Shown: positions 1-7,822, counted from the first letter of the stretch. The stretch: 18,023 bases of DNA from Actinomycetales bacterium UBA1416 (GCA_002304945.1 DBPQ01000131.1:1-18023), one strand, 5' to 3'. The notes: generated by a model not told the origin, from the letters alone. Translations and numbers: made by a program.

Positions 1-89
1 ACCCAGCCAGTCGGTGGATCGAGGATAAGAGGACGGTCCGTCACGAACGCGCCGTGGCCGGTCAATGGCCGCTCAGGCCGCGGCCCCCA

Positions 90-557
90 TCAGTCCGCGG
101 AGACGCCTCGCGCGGCGAGCGCCGCCTGGACGTCGGCCACCCGATCCGGGTCGAGCGGCACCACGTACGCCGAGCGGGGGAACCCGGAGCCGAACAGCCA
201 CGAGCTGGAGTGGTGGCTGCCGGCGTTGGGGTTCGCCCGGTTCACCACGAGGTACTGGCGCTCCCGGAACTCCTCGACGCTCGCCGATCCCACGGCCGAC
301 CACGGCAGCCGCCAGCCCCACGGGCCGGCGCGCCGGACGCCGTCGTCGTCGAGGGTGAGCTCGGCGCCCCGCATCCCGTGGGCGGACCACGCCTGGTAGG
401 CGAGCAGGGCGGCGAGGCCGGCGTAGATGACGACGGCGAGCCAGTTGCCGTCCAGCGCGACGTTGACCGCCACGCCCAGGACGATCACCCCGCCACCGCC
501 GTACACCATGGCCATGGTGCGGGAGAGGGGATCGGGCGTGGTCGAGGTGACGGTCAT
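90..557 (-). CDS. Two-helix membrane protein with PH-like domain
   Basis: A 155-residue protein with two hydrophobic segments near the N-terminus (about residues 15-35 and 39-58), then a soluble domain (about 65-152). The soluble part starts with a beta-rich stretch, LTLDDDGVRRAGPWGWRLPW, typical of small bacterial PH-like (bPH) membrane proteins of actinobacteria. The two helices probably form a hairpin in the membrane with the PH-like domain in the cytoplasm. No catalytic motif is visible and no specific function can be given. The ATG at 557 is supported by a TANNNT -10 element ending 6 bases upstream, which implies a leaderless mRNA. The gene is divergent from the ABC operon at 724. The PH-like assignment rests on architecture and sequence feel, not on a database search. 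Confidence 0.72.
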   Translation of the reverse strand: MTVTSTTPDPLSRTMAMVYGGGGVIVLGVAVNVALDGNWLAVVIYAGLAALLAYQAWSAHGMRGAELTLDDDGVRRAGPWGWRLPWSAVGSASVEEFRERQYLVVNRANPNAGSHHSSSWLFGSGFPRSAYVVPLDPDRVADVQAALAARGVSAD

Positions 558-569
558 GGGGCCAATCTA
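558..569 (-). promoter_or_regulatory. -10 element for leaderless start of the PH-like gene
   Basis: On the minus strand TAGATT (569 to 564) is followed by six bases and then the ATG at 557. This is the geometry of actinobacterial leaderless promoters, where transcription starts at the A of ATG. A possible -35 (TTGGGT, 590-585) is only 15 bases away, so the -35 call is weak. No Shine-Dalgarno is present. Confidence 0.55.
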
Positions 570-723
570 CCGGCGATGCCCGTTACCCAACTGTGACAGC
601 AACACCTTGCAACAACCCCCGGTACAGGTGTGGGCGCTGGCACCCTTGTCCCAATCGCGCCACGGCCCCCCGACCGGATCCCCCGGGTGGCGCGCTCCCA
701 CCAGAAAGAGAAGGGATGTGTCG
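558..723 (+). other. Leader region of the Dpp-like operon
   Basis: This 166-base divergent intergenic region holds the minus-strand leaderless promoter at its left end. On the plus strand I cannot identify a convincing -35/-10 pair for the ABC operon. A purine-rich ribosome-binding stretch (AGAAGGGA, about 709-716) lies upstream of the ATG at 724. Bases 687-700 match the CebR-type operator TGGGAGCGCTCCCA at 11 of 14 positions, with the right half (GCGCTCCCA, 692-700) perfect. Confidence 0.5.
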
Positions 724-2298
724 ATGACGACCAGGAGATTCCTCGCGCCACTCGCACTCACGCTGACCGCTGCCCTCGCCCTGTCCGCCTGCGGCGGCAG
801 TTCTGACGGCGGCTCCGACGACGGCGGCACCACCGCTGCCGGCGCGGACGGCACCACGGCGGCCTCGGGCCGCGGTGGCACGCTCACGCTCGGCATCGTG
901 CAGGAGCCCCCGTCCTGGGACCCCGCCCAGACGCACGTGGGCCACCGGCTCCAGCCGTACCAGGCCGTGTACGACTCGCTGCTGCTGCGCGAGCCCGACG
1001 GCACGCTCTCCCCGATGCTCGCCACCGAGTGGGGCTACACCGACGACACCAACACGGTGATGAGCCTCGAGCTGCGCACCGATGTCACGTTCTCCGACGG
1101 CGCCGCCTTCGACGCCGAGGCCGTCGTGGCGAACATCGAGCACTTCAAGGCCGAGAACGGCCCCCAGTCCGGCATGGCCGCGAGCATCGACTCCGTCACC
1201 GCCGTCGACGCGGACACCGTCGAGATCACCCTCGCCTCCGCTGACCCGGCGCTGGAGTACTACCTCAGCCAGGCCCTCGGCCTGATGGGCAGCCCGGCGG
1301 CGCTCGGCACCGACGAGATGGACCGGCTCCCCGTCGGCTCCGGCCCGTACGTGATGGTGGCCGACCAGACCGTGGTCGGGTCGCAGGCCGTCTTCGAGGC
1401 CCGCGAGGACTACTGGAACCCGGACCTGCAGAAGTGGGACCGCGTCGAGATGAAGCTCCTCCAGGACGTCACGTCCCGCGTCAACGCCCTCCTCACCGGT
1501 GAGGTGCACGCGACCATCGTCGACGGCACCGTGAAGGACCAGGTCGACGCCGGTGGCTTCGAGCCGCTGTTCTGGACCGTGGACTGGCAGGGCCTCCTGC
1601 TGTTCGACCGCGAGGGCACCCTCAACCCGGCGCTCGCCGACGTGCGCGTCCGCCAGGCCATCAACTACGCCTTCGACCGCGAGAACCTGCTGGCCCAGCT
1701 CGCGGCCGGCCAGGGTGAGCTGACCAGCCAGGTCTTCGGCCCGGACTCGACCGCCTACCTGCCGGAGCTCGACGAGTACTACACCTACGACCCCGACAAG
1801 GCCCGTGAGCTCCTCGCCGACGCCGGCTACGGCGACGGCCTCGAGATCGAGATGCCGCTCTTAGTCCCCGGTGGCGAGACCATCATGACCTTCGTCGCCC
1901 AGCAGCTGGCCGACGTCGGCATCACGGTGAAGCAGACCCAGGTTCCGGCCGCGGACTTCCAGGGCGAGCTCGGCAAGGGCAACTACCCCGCCTCCTGGTT
2001 CTCCCTCTTCCAGGGCCCGACGTGGGTGGCCTACCAGCAGCTGCTGTCCGACACCACCCTCTACAACCCCTTCGACTCCACCACCCCGGAGATCGAGGAG
2101 GCCGTGGAGACCCTGCGGACCGACGGTGAGAACGTCGAGGCCGCCCAGGCCATCAACCGGTACGTCACCGAGAACGCCTGGTTCGCCGCTTGGTACCGGC
2201 CCTCCCAGCTGTACTACTACGACGCCGAGTCCGTGAGCGTCGAGCCGCAGGTGCAGATGGCCGTTCCGTCCATCTACAACTACTCGCCGGCTTCCTGA
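724..2298 (+). CDS. ABC transporter substrate-binding lipoprotein, DppA/OppA family (SBP_bac_5)
   Basis: A 524-residue receptor that should be lipid-anchored outside the membrane and deliver ligand to the permeases encoded downstream. The signal peptide has basic MTTRR, a hydrophobic core and the lipobox LSAC with Cys23 as the lipidated residue, followed by a flexible Gly/Ser/Asp/Thr linker (about 24-50). The mature part begins GGTLTLGIVQEPPSWDPAQ and contains further peptide-receptor landmarks: LATEWGYTDD, DVTFSDGAAFDAEAVV, GSGPYVM, VRQAINYAFDRENL and the repeat-like KARELLADAGY. The length is normal for the family. I chose ATG 724 because it gives a complete signal peptide behind a purine-rich ribosome-binding site; an in-frame GTG at 718 sits too close to it. 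The reading frame extends much further upstream without stops but that part is not protein-like. Ligand is probably peptides, but this receptor family also includes oligosaccharide and nickel binders. Confidence 0.93.
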   Translation: MTTRRFLAPLALTLTAALALSACGGSSDGGSDDGGTTAAGADGTTAASGRGGTLTLGIVQEPPSWDPAQTHVGHRLQPYQAVYDSLLLREPDGTLSPMLATEWGYTDDTNTVMSLELRTDVTFSDGAAFDAEAVVANIEHFKAENGPQSGMAASIDSVTAVDADTVEITLASADPALEYYLSQALGLMGSPAALGTDEMDRLPVGSGPYVMVADQTVVGSQAVFEAREDYWNPDLQKWDRVEMKLLQDVTSRVNALLTGEVHATIVDGTVKDQVDAGGFEPLFWTVDWQGLLLFDREGTLNPALADVRVRQAINYAFDRENLLAQLAAGQGELTSQVFGPDSTAYLPELDEYYTYDPDKARELLADAGYGDGLEIEMPLLVPGGETIMTFVAQQLADVGITVKQTQVPAADFQGELGKGNYPASWFSLFQGPTWVAYQQLLSDTTLYNPFDSTTPEIEEAVETLRTDGENVEAAQAINRYVTENAWFAAWYRPSQLYYYDAESVSVEPQVQMAVPSIYNYSPAS

Positions 2299-2307
2299 GC
2301 CGATCCG

Positions 2308-2339
2308 CCGGGGGTGGGAGCGCCCGCTCCCACCCCCGG
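2308..2339 (+). other. Perfect 15-bp inverted repeat after the receptor gene
   Basis: Left arm CCGGGGGTGGGAGCG (2308-2322) and right arm CGCTCCCACCCCCGG (2325-2339) are exact reverse complements with only two bases between them, so the RNA would form a very stable hairpin. There is no T-run, and the same-strand permease gene starts 40 bases later, so full termination is unlikely. Intercistronic hairpins after receptor genes commonly protect the receptor mRNA and reduce downstream expression. Confidence 0.8.
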
Positions 2340-2378
2340 CGCCCACCCTGTCCCGTGTGACGCAATGGAGCCCCCCAC

Positions 2379-3320
2379 ATGCTCATCCTGATCGCCAGAC
2401 GTCTCATATCGGGGATCGGCGCACTGCTCGTCGTCTCCGTGGTGACCTTCCTCCTCCTGTTCCTCTCCTCCGGCAACGTCGCCCGCAACATCCTCGGCGA
2501 CCAGGCCACCGAGGAGGCCGTGGCCGCCAAGACCGCGGAGCTCGGCCTCGACCAGCCCCTCCTCACCCGCCTGTTCGACTGGCTCGGCAGTGCCGTCACC
2601 GGTGACTTCGGCAAGTCGTGGTTCACCAACGAGCCCGTCTTCGAGGCCATCGGCAACCGTCTCCCCGTCACCCTCGTCATGGTCACGGTCGCGATCGTCC
2701 TGATCGCCATCCTGGCCACCGTGCTCGGCATGACCGCCGCGGTGCGCCGCGGCTGGGTGGACCGGGTGGTCCAGCTCGGCGCCGTCGTCGGCATGGCCAC
2801 CCCCGGCTTCGTCATCGGCGTGGTCCTCGTCTGGATCTTCGCCATCGAGCTCGGGTGGTTCGACGCCATCTCGACCATCCAGCCGGGTGCCGGCCCGGGC
2901 GCCTGGGTCTCGACCCTCACCCTGCCGGTCATCGCCCTGCTCATCAACGGCGTGGCGAGCGCCGCGCAGCAGATCCGCAGCGCCTTCATCAAGCAGCTCG
3001 AGATGGACTACGTGCGCACCCTGCGCAGCCGGGGCATCCCCGAGCGCGAGATCCTCTTCCGGCACGTGCTCCGCTCCGCGGCGCCCGCCGGCCTCACCGT
3101 CCTGTCCCTCCAGTTCATCGGCCTGCTGGGCGGCGTGGTCATCATCGAGTCGATCTTCGCGATCGCCGGGATGGGCCGCCTCGCCGTCACCGCGACCACG
3201 ATGTCGGACCTCCCGCTCGTCATGGGCGTGGTGGTCTACACGGTGATCATCGTCATCGTCGTCAACCTCGTGGTCGACATCGTCAACGGCTGGCTCAACC
3301 CCAAGGTGCGTGCATCATGA
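2379..3320 (+). CDS. ABC transporter permease, DppB/OppB family
   Basis: A 313-residue inner-membrane permease. It has an N-terminal helix (about 5-30), an extracytoplasmic loop with the DppB-type pattern LGLDQPLLTRLFDWLG and TGDFGKSW, and then about five further helices. The cytoplasmic coupling (EAA) loop is at about 210-240 (DYVRTLRSRGIPEREILFRH), which contacts the ATPase subunits. The ATG at 2379 follows GGAG (2367-2370) with a suitable 8-base gap. The stop codon overlaps the next start (ATGA, 3317-3320), indicating translational coupling to the permease/ATPase fusion. Family membership is clear; the transported substrate is set by the receptor and remains inferred. Confidence 0.94.
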   Translation: MLILIARRLISGIGALLVVSVVTFLLLFLSSGNVARNILGDQATEEAVAAKTAELGLDQPLLTRLFDWLGSAVTGDFGKSWFTNEPVFEAIGNRLPVTLVMVTVAIVLIAILATVLGMTAAVRRGWVDRVVQLGAVVGMATPGFVIGVVLVWIFAIELGWFDAISTIQPGAGPGAWVSTLTLPVIALLINGVASAAQQIRSAFIKQLEMDYVRTLRSRGIPEREILFRHVLRSAAPAGLTVLSLQFIGLLGGVVIIESIFAIAGMGRLAVTATTMSDLPLVMGVVVYTVIIVIVVNLVVDIVNGWLNPKVRAS

Positions 3321-5149
3321 CCCAGGCAGCGCAACCCCCCGTCCAGGCGGGCGAACCCGTCATCCAGTCCGGGATCGTACGGCGCTCCTCCCCGATGCGC
3401 CGCCTGCTGAAGAACCCCACCGGCCTCGGCGGCCTCCTCTTCCTGGCGCTCGTGGCGCTGGTGGCGATCTTCGCCCCCATCCTCGCGACGCACGACCCCA
3501 ACTTCGCGGACATCACCAACGTGCTCGCCGGCCCCGGCGCCGACAACCTGCTCGGGACCGACGGGAACGGACGCGACATCTGGTCGCGGATCGTCATCGG
3601 CGCGCGGCTGACCCTGCTCGCCGCGGCCGTCGCCGCGATCACCGCCATCGTCGTCGGCCTGCCGTCCGGCCTGATCGCCGGCTACTTCGGCGGCGCCTTC
3701 GACGGCGTCTCCAGCTGGGCCACCAACGTGCTGATGTCCCTGCCCGCCATCATCGTGCTGCTCGCGGTCCGCGCCGCGATCGGCCCGTCGGTGTGGTGGA
3801 CCATGGTGGTCTTCGGCTTCCTGCTCAGCCCGGGATACTTCCGGCTGACCCGGACCGCGGTCCAGTCCGTCCGGAACGAGCTCTACGTGGACGCTGCCCG
3901 CGTCTCGGGCCTCTCGGACAGCCGGATCATCTCCCGCCACATCCTCGGCGTGGTCCGGGCCCCGATCATCATCCAGACGGCGATGGTCAGCGGCATGGCG
4001 ATCTCGGTCTCGGCCTCGCTGGAGTTCCTCGGGCTCGGTGACCCCACGGTCGCCACCTGGGGTGCGATGGTGTCCGACGGTTTCAAGAACATCTACCGGG
4101 CACCGCTCGGGCTGCTCTGGCCGATCATCGCGATCTCCGGCACCATCGGTGCGTTCGTGCTGGTCGGCAACGCCCTGCGGGACGCGCTCGAGGACCTCGA
4201 GAAGCACAAGGCGAAGCGGGCGGCGCCCGCCGCTGACGCCCAGGGCAGGACGGGCCGCCGTGCCCAGCCGCCCGCCGTCGAGGCCGGCACCGAGCACCAC
4301 CTGCTCAAGGTGACCGACATCGGCATCGCCTACCCGCAGCCCGGTGGGGCGCTGAACCCCGTGGTGAACGGCGTCAGCTTCCACGTGGACCGGAACGAGG
4401 TGGTGGGCATCGTCGGTGAGTCGGGTTCCGGCAAGTCGCAGACCGCCTTCTCGGTCCTCGGACTGCTCCCGGACAACGCCGTCATCACCTCCGGGTCCAT
4501 CCAGTTCGACGGCGCCTACACGGTCGCGCCCGGGGACGATCACGTGAGCCAGTCCCGCCTCGCCCCCCTGCGGGGCAAGCGGATCGCGTACATTCCCCAG
4601 GAGCCGATGAGCAACCTCGACCCGGCGTTCACGGTCGGCTCGCAGCTGGCCCGGCCGATGGTGCGGGTGCTGGGGCTCTCCAAGGCCGAGGCCAACCAGC
4701 GTGCGCTCGACCTGCTCGCCAGCGTGGGCATCCCGGACCCGAGGCGGACCGCGGCGGCCTACCCGCACGAGATCTCCGGCGGGATGGCGCAGCGCGTCCT
4801 CATCGCCGGCGCGATCTCCTGCGACCCCGACCTGATCATCGCGGACGAGCCCACCACGGCGCTCGACGTGACGGTCCAGGCCGAGGTCCTCGACGTCCTG
4901 CGCGGACTGCAGCAGCGGTTGGGCATGGGGATCATCCTCGTGACCCACAACTTCGGTGTCGTGGCGGACATGTGCGACCGCGTGCTCGTCATGCAGAAGG
5001 GCCGGCTCGTCGAGGGCGGAGACGTCCGCGACATCCTGCGCACCCCGCAGCACCCCTACACCCAGATGCTCCTCTCCTCGATGCTCGAGGGGAAGGAGCC
5101 CATGACCCCGCTGCTCGCCAGCACCACCACCGAGGAGGGCGCCCGATGA
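3317..5149 (+). CDS. Fused DppC-type permease and DppD-type ATPase
   Basis: A single 610-residue chain combining two subunits that are separate in the E. coli Dpp/Opp systems. Residues 1-295 are a DppC-like permease: N-terminal helix, LLGTDGNGRDIWSR motif, about five more helices and an EAA loop at 190-220 (YVDAARVSGLSDSRIISRH). Residues 296-328 are an Ala/Pro/Arg-rich linker. Residues 329-610 are a complete ABC ATPase: Walker A GESGSGKS (367-374), Q-loop YIPQEP, signature SGGMAQ (487-492), Walker B LIIADEP (506-512) and switch His544 (VTHN). The C-terminus carries the HPYTQMLL element of oligopeptide-type ATPases. The frame is uninterrupted, so the fusion is real in this sequence. Permease/ATPase fusions of this type occur in other actinobacteria. 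ATG 3317 overlaps the preceding stop; upstream extension of the frame is not protein-like. Confidence 0.93.
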   Translation: MTQAAQPPVQAGEPVIQSGIVRRSSPMRRLLKNPTGLGGLLFLALVALVAIFAPILATHDPNFADITNVLAGPGADNLLGTDGNGRDIWSRIVIGARLTLLAAAVAAITAIVVGLPSGLIAGYFGGAFDGVSSWATNVLMSLPAIIVLLAVRAAIGPSVWWTMVVFGFLLSPGYFRLTRTAVQSVRNELYVDAARVSGLSDSRIISRHILGVVRAPIIIQTAMVSGMAISVSASLEFLGLGDPTVATWGAMVSDGFKNIYRAPLGLLWPIIAISGTIGAFVLVGNALRDALEDLEKHKAKRAAPAADAQGRTGRRAQPPAVEAGTEHHLLKVTDIGIAYPQPGGALNPVVNGVSFHVDRNEVVGIVGESGSGKSQTAFSVLGLLPDNAVITSGSIQFDGAYTVAPGDDHVSQSRLAPLRGKRIAYIPQEPMSNLDPAFTVGSQLARPMVRVLGLSKAEANQRALDLLASVGIPDPRRTAAAYPHEISGGMAQRVLIAGAISCDPDLIIADEPTTALDVTVQAEVLDVLRGLQQRLGMGIILVTHNFGVVADMCDRVLVMQKGRLVEGGDVRDILRTPQHPYTQMLLSSMLEGKEPMTPLLASTTTEEGAR

Positions 5150-5997
5150 GCGCCGAGAAGAACCTGCTCACCGTCAAGGACCTCGTGGTCGAGTACCCGG
5201 GCAAGGGGATGTTCGCCAAGCCCTTCCGCGTGCTGCACGGGGTGTCCGTGGACATCGCCGAGGGCGAGACCGTCGGCCTCGTGGGCGAGTCCGGGTCCGG
5301 CAAGACCACGATCGGCCGTGCTGTCCTCGGACTGGCGCCCGTGACGGAGGGGACCATCACGCTGGAGGGCAACGACATCAGCCACGCCACCCGCAAGGAG
5401 CGGCAGAAGCTGAGCCGCGACCTCCAGGTGGTGTTCCAGGACCCGTACACCTCGCTCAACCCGTCGATGACGGTGGGGGACATCCTCTCCGAGCCGCTGG
5501 GGATCCAGGGGATCACCGGTCCCGATGCGCGCAAGCGGGTCAAGGAGCTCCTCGACCGGGTGCACCTGCCCGTCGACGCCATGGACCGGCTCCCCCGCGA
5601 GTTCTCGGGTGGGCAGCGGCAGCGCGTCGCCATCGCCCGGGCGCTCGCGCTCCGGCCGAAGCTGATCGTCTGCGACGAGCCGGTCAGCGCCCTCGACCTG
5701 TCCACGCAGGCCCGGGTGCTCGACCTCTTCCTCGAGATCCAGCAGCTCACCGGGGTCTCCTACCTGTTCATCTCCCACGACCTCGACGTCGTCCGGCACG
5801 TCAGCCACCGCGTGGCCGTGCTGTACAAGGGCGAGATCGTCGAGCAGGGGGAGGCGCTGCAGGTCACGGGGGATCCCGTCCACCCCTACACCAGGCGACT
5901 GCTCCTGGCCTCCCCGGTCCCCGACCCGGACCGGCAGGCCGAACGCAGGAAGGCCCGGCTCGCCCACAAGGCGGCCACCGCCGGAGAAGCCGCCTGA
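5146..5997 (+). CDS. Peptide-type ABC transporter ATP-binding protein, DppF/OppF family
   Basis: A 283-residue cytoplasmic ATPase that should pair with the ATPase half of the preceding fusion to form the asymmetric motor of the importer. Walker A is GESGSGKT (47-54), the Q-loop is VVFQDPYTSLNP (about 94-105), the signature is SGGQ (154-157), Walker B is LIVCDEP (173-179) and the switch histidine is His211 (ISHD). The C-terminal VHPYTRRLLLASP is the oligopeptide-ATPase extension. All catalytic positions are intact. The ATG overlaps the upstream stop (ATGA, 5146-5149), so this is the last gene of a tightly coupled four-gene operon. A longer frame begins at 4972, but that region is an alternative frame of the fusion gene. 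Confidence 0.94.
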   Translation: MSAEKNLLTVKDLVVEYPGKGMFAKPFRVLHGVSVDIAEGETVGLVGESGSGKTTIGRAVLGLAPVTEGTITLEGNDISHATRKERQKLSRDLQVVFQDPYTSLNPSMTVGDILSEPLGIQGITGPDARKRVKELLDRVHLPVDAMDRLPREFSGGQRQRVAIARALALRPKLIVCDEPVSALDLSTQARVLDLFLEIQQLTGVSYLFISHDLDVVRHVSHRVAVLYKGEIVEQGEALQVTGDPVHPYTRRLLLASPVPDPDRQAERRKARLAHKAATAGEAA

Positions 5998-6006
5998 CGC
6001 GACAAC

Positions 6007-6038
6007 AACGGCCGGTCCCGTGCTCGGGGCCGGCCGTT
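6007..6038 (+). terminator. Hairpin terminator of the Dpp-like operon
   Basis: Starting 10 bases after the ATPase stop codon, 6007-6020 pairs with 6025-6038: a 14-bp stem (one U-G wobble) with the loop TGCT. The outer arms are AACGGCCGG and CCGGCCGTT. There is no downstream T-run, which is usual for hairpin terminators in very GC-rich actinobacteria. It separates the operon from the next gene, which has its own promoter. Confidence 0.75.
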
Positions 6039-6049
6039 GCCGTGCGCGC

Positions 6050-6061
6050 TACCCTCACCTC
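6050..6061 (+). promoter_or_regulatory. -10 element for leaderless Mur ligase gene
   Basis: TACCCT (6050-6055) fits TANNNT and ends six bases before the ATG at 6062. No Shine-Dalgarno is visible in front of this ATG, so the message probably starts at the start codon. No clear -35 is seen; the hairpin terminator lies immediately upstream. Confidence 0.5.
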
Positions 6062-7525
6062 ATGCTCCTCCCCGACCTCGCCGCCGCCCTGGGACTCGAC
6101 GCCACCGGCCTCCCCGCCGTCGCCGTCACCGGCGTCACCCACAACGCCGCCTGGGTGCGGCCCGGGTACGCGTTCGTCGCCATCCGCGGCACCCGGGTGG
6201 ACGGGCACGCCTTCATCGCCGACGCCGCGGCAGGTGGCGCCGTCGCCGTCCTTGGGGAGGGCCTTCCGGCGGGGGCGACGACGGCGCTGCCGTACGTCGT
6301 CGTCCCCGGTGCGCGAGCAGCGCTCGCCGACGCCGCGGCCGAACTGGCCGGACACCCGTCGCGGCGCCTCGCCGTCGTGGGCGTGACGGGGACGGACGGC
6401 AAGACGACGACGAGCTGGCTCACCCGCCACCTGCTGCGGGCGGGCGGGCTGGCCACCGGGATGCTCTCCACGGTGGGCTACGAGCTGCCCGACGGCGAGC
6501 TGCGCCACTTCCCCGCCCACTTCACCACCCCCGAGGCACCGCAGGTGCAGGAGGTGCTGGCGGAGATGGTGGCCGCGGGGGGTCAGGCGGCGGTGCTGGA
6601 GGCCTCGTCGCACGCGCTCGCGCTGGACCGGGTGCGGGCCGTGGACTGGGACGTGGCGGTGTGGACGCACCTGACGAGCGAGCACCTCGACTTCCACGGG
6701 ACGGTGGAGAACTACTTCGCGGACAAGCGGAAGCTGGTGGAGCGTTCACCGTTCGCGGTGCTGAACACCGACGACCCGTGGGTGGAACAGCTGCGGGGGG
6801 TGGCGCCGTCGGAGTGGACGTACTCGGCAGAGGGCTCGGCCTTGGCGGACTGGCGGGCGCGGGACGTGGCGGAGGGGACGCGGGGACTGCGGTTCCGGGT
6901 GGAGTCGCCGGTGGGTTCGTTCGACGCGGCGCTGCCGATGATCGGGCGGTTCAACGTGGCGAACGCGCTGGCCGGCATGGCGGCGGCGGCCCAGCTCGGG
7001 GTGGGCGTTGACGCGCTCGTGGCCGGGTTGGCGAGCTTCCGCGGCGTGCCGGGACGGATGGAGCTGGTGCCGGGCAGCGACGTGCGGGTGATCGTGGACT
7101 TCGCGCACACTCCGCCGTCGCTGGAGAAGGCGCTCGCCACGGTGCGATCCACCACCGAGGGGGCGTTGTGGGTGGTGCTCGGGTCCGCGGGCGGGCCGCG
7201 GGATCCCTCCAAGCGGGCGCCGCTGGGATCGGTGGCGACACGCCTGGCGGACAGGGTGGTGTTCACCGAGGAGGACCACCGGGACACGCCGCTGGCGGAG
7301 ATCCTGGCCGAGATGGAGCGCGGGGCACGGGAGGCCGGCCGCACGAACTTCACCTCCATCGGCGACCGGCGCGAGGCGATCCGGCACGCGGTGGTGGGCG
7401 CATCCGCCGGGGACACCGTGCTGCTGGCCGGCAAGGGACCGGAGGACACGCTCGAGCGGGACGGGGTCACCGTGCCGTGGGACGAGGTCGCCGAGGCGCG
7501 GGAGGCTCTCACCCTGCGCGGGTGA
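6062..7525 (+). CDS. MurE-type Mur ligase family protein (UDP-MurNAc-tripeptide synthetase-like)
   Basis: A 487-residue protein with the three-domain Mur ligase layout. MurE enzymes add the third stem-peptide residue (Lys or meso-DAP) to UDP-MurNAc-L-Ala-D-Glu using ATP. The N-terminal domain (1-100) resembles the MurE UDP-binding domain (VTGVTHNAAWVRPGYAFVAIRG). The central domain has the P-loop GTDGKTTT (110-117; most Mur ligases have GTNGKTT), HFTTPEAPQ, the EASSHAL segment and TSEHLDFHG, followed by Lys222 at the position of the carbamylated lysine. The C-terminal domain has DFAHTPPSLEKAL. Where MurE normally has DNPR (DAP) or a Lys-type variant, this protein reads EEDHRDTP (403-410), so the substrate is uncertain. 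Its start is leaderless and it is not next to other division or wall genes, suggesting a MurE paralogue rather than the housekeeping enzyme. Confidence 0.85.
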   Translation: MLLPDLAAALGLDATGLPAVAVTGVTHNAAWVRPGYAFVAIRGTRVDGHAFIADAAAGGAVAVLGEGLPAGATTALPYVVVPGARAALADAAAELAGHPSRRLAVVGVTGTDGKTTTSWLTRHLLRAGGLATGMLSTVGYELPDGELRHFPAHFTTPEAPQVQEVLAEMVAAGGQAAVLEASSHALALDRVRAVDWDVAVWTHLTSEHLDFHGTVENYFADKRKLVERSPFAVLNTDDPWVEQLRGVAPSEWTYSAEGSALADWRARDVAEGTRGLRFRVESPVGSFDAALPMIGRFNVANALAGMAAAAQLGVGVDALVAGLASFRGVPGRMELVPGSDVRVIVDFAHTPPSLEKALATVRSTTEGALWVVLGSAGGPRDPSKRAPLGSVATRLADRVVFTEEDHRDTPLAEILAEMERGAREAGRTNFTSIGDRREAIRHAVVGASAGDTVLLAGKGPEDTLERDGVTVPWDEVAEAREALTLRG

Positions 7526-7532
7526 CGGGGTT

Positions 7533-7611
7533 TGGTGCCGCTGCCCGCTCGCTCCCCAAGAACGCCCGCCGTTGTGGTGCCGCTGCCCGGGCGCTCCCCA
7601 ACAGCGCCCGC
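7533..7611 (+). repeat. Direct repeat pair, 37 bp with 42-bp period
   Basis: 7533-7569 and 7575-7611 agree at 33 of 37 positions, both starting TGGTGCCGCTGCCCG and ending CGCCCGC. In the second copy GGGCGCT (7589-7595) and AGCGCCC (7603-7609) form a 7-bp stem around a 7-base loop. The pair overlaps the inverted half-units of the palindrome cluster. Confidence 0.8.
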
Positions 7612-7759
7612 ACAACGTTCCTGCGGGCGGTACACCACCCGCACGATCGTTCTGCGCCCGCTGGATCGTTCTGCGCACGCTGTTGTGGACGGTACGGCAC
7701 TGCAGAAGGCCCGCTGGATCGTTCTGCGGGCGCTCTTGGGACCAAGTCCCGGCCTTCCG

Positions 7760-7802
7760 TCCCCAACGGCGGGCGCACGATCGTCCGGCGTGCGCTGTTG
7801 GG
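7760..7802 (+). repeat. Palindromic repeat, copy 1
   Basis: Bases 7760-7796 are identical over 37 positions to 7823-7859. The unit folds on itself: CCCAAC (7762-7767) pairs with GTTGGG (7797-7802) and GCGCACG (7773-7779) pairs with CGTGCGC (7789-7795). Confidence 0.85.
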
Positions 7803-7822
7803 AGCAGAAGCTGCCGCCGGTC

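Noticed and set aside
427..723. Extended N-terminus (99 residues) for the first receptor
   Set aside because: It would place the lipoprotein signal peptide internally and overlap the divergent PH-like gene. The start at 724 explains the signal peptide.
2315..2332. True CebR operator inside the hairpin
   Set aside because: The half-sites TGGGAGC and GCTCCCA are separated by four extra bases, which would misplace the two recognition helices; the 15-bp stem is better explained as an RNA hairpin.
3236..5053. Long open frame on the minus strand (605 codons)
   Set aside because: It lies opposite two strongly supported ABC genes, is extremely rich in Asp/Gly/Arg/Val/His, and has no domain or ribosome-binding site. 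It is a codon-bias shadow of GC-rich DNA.
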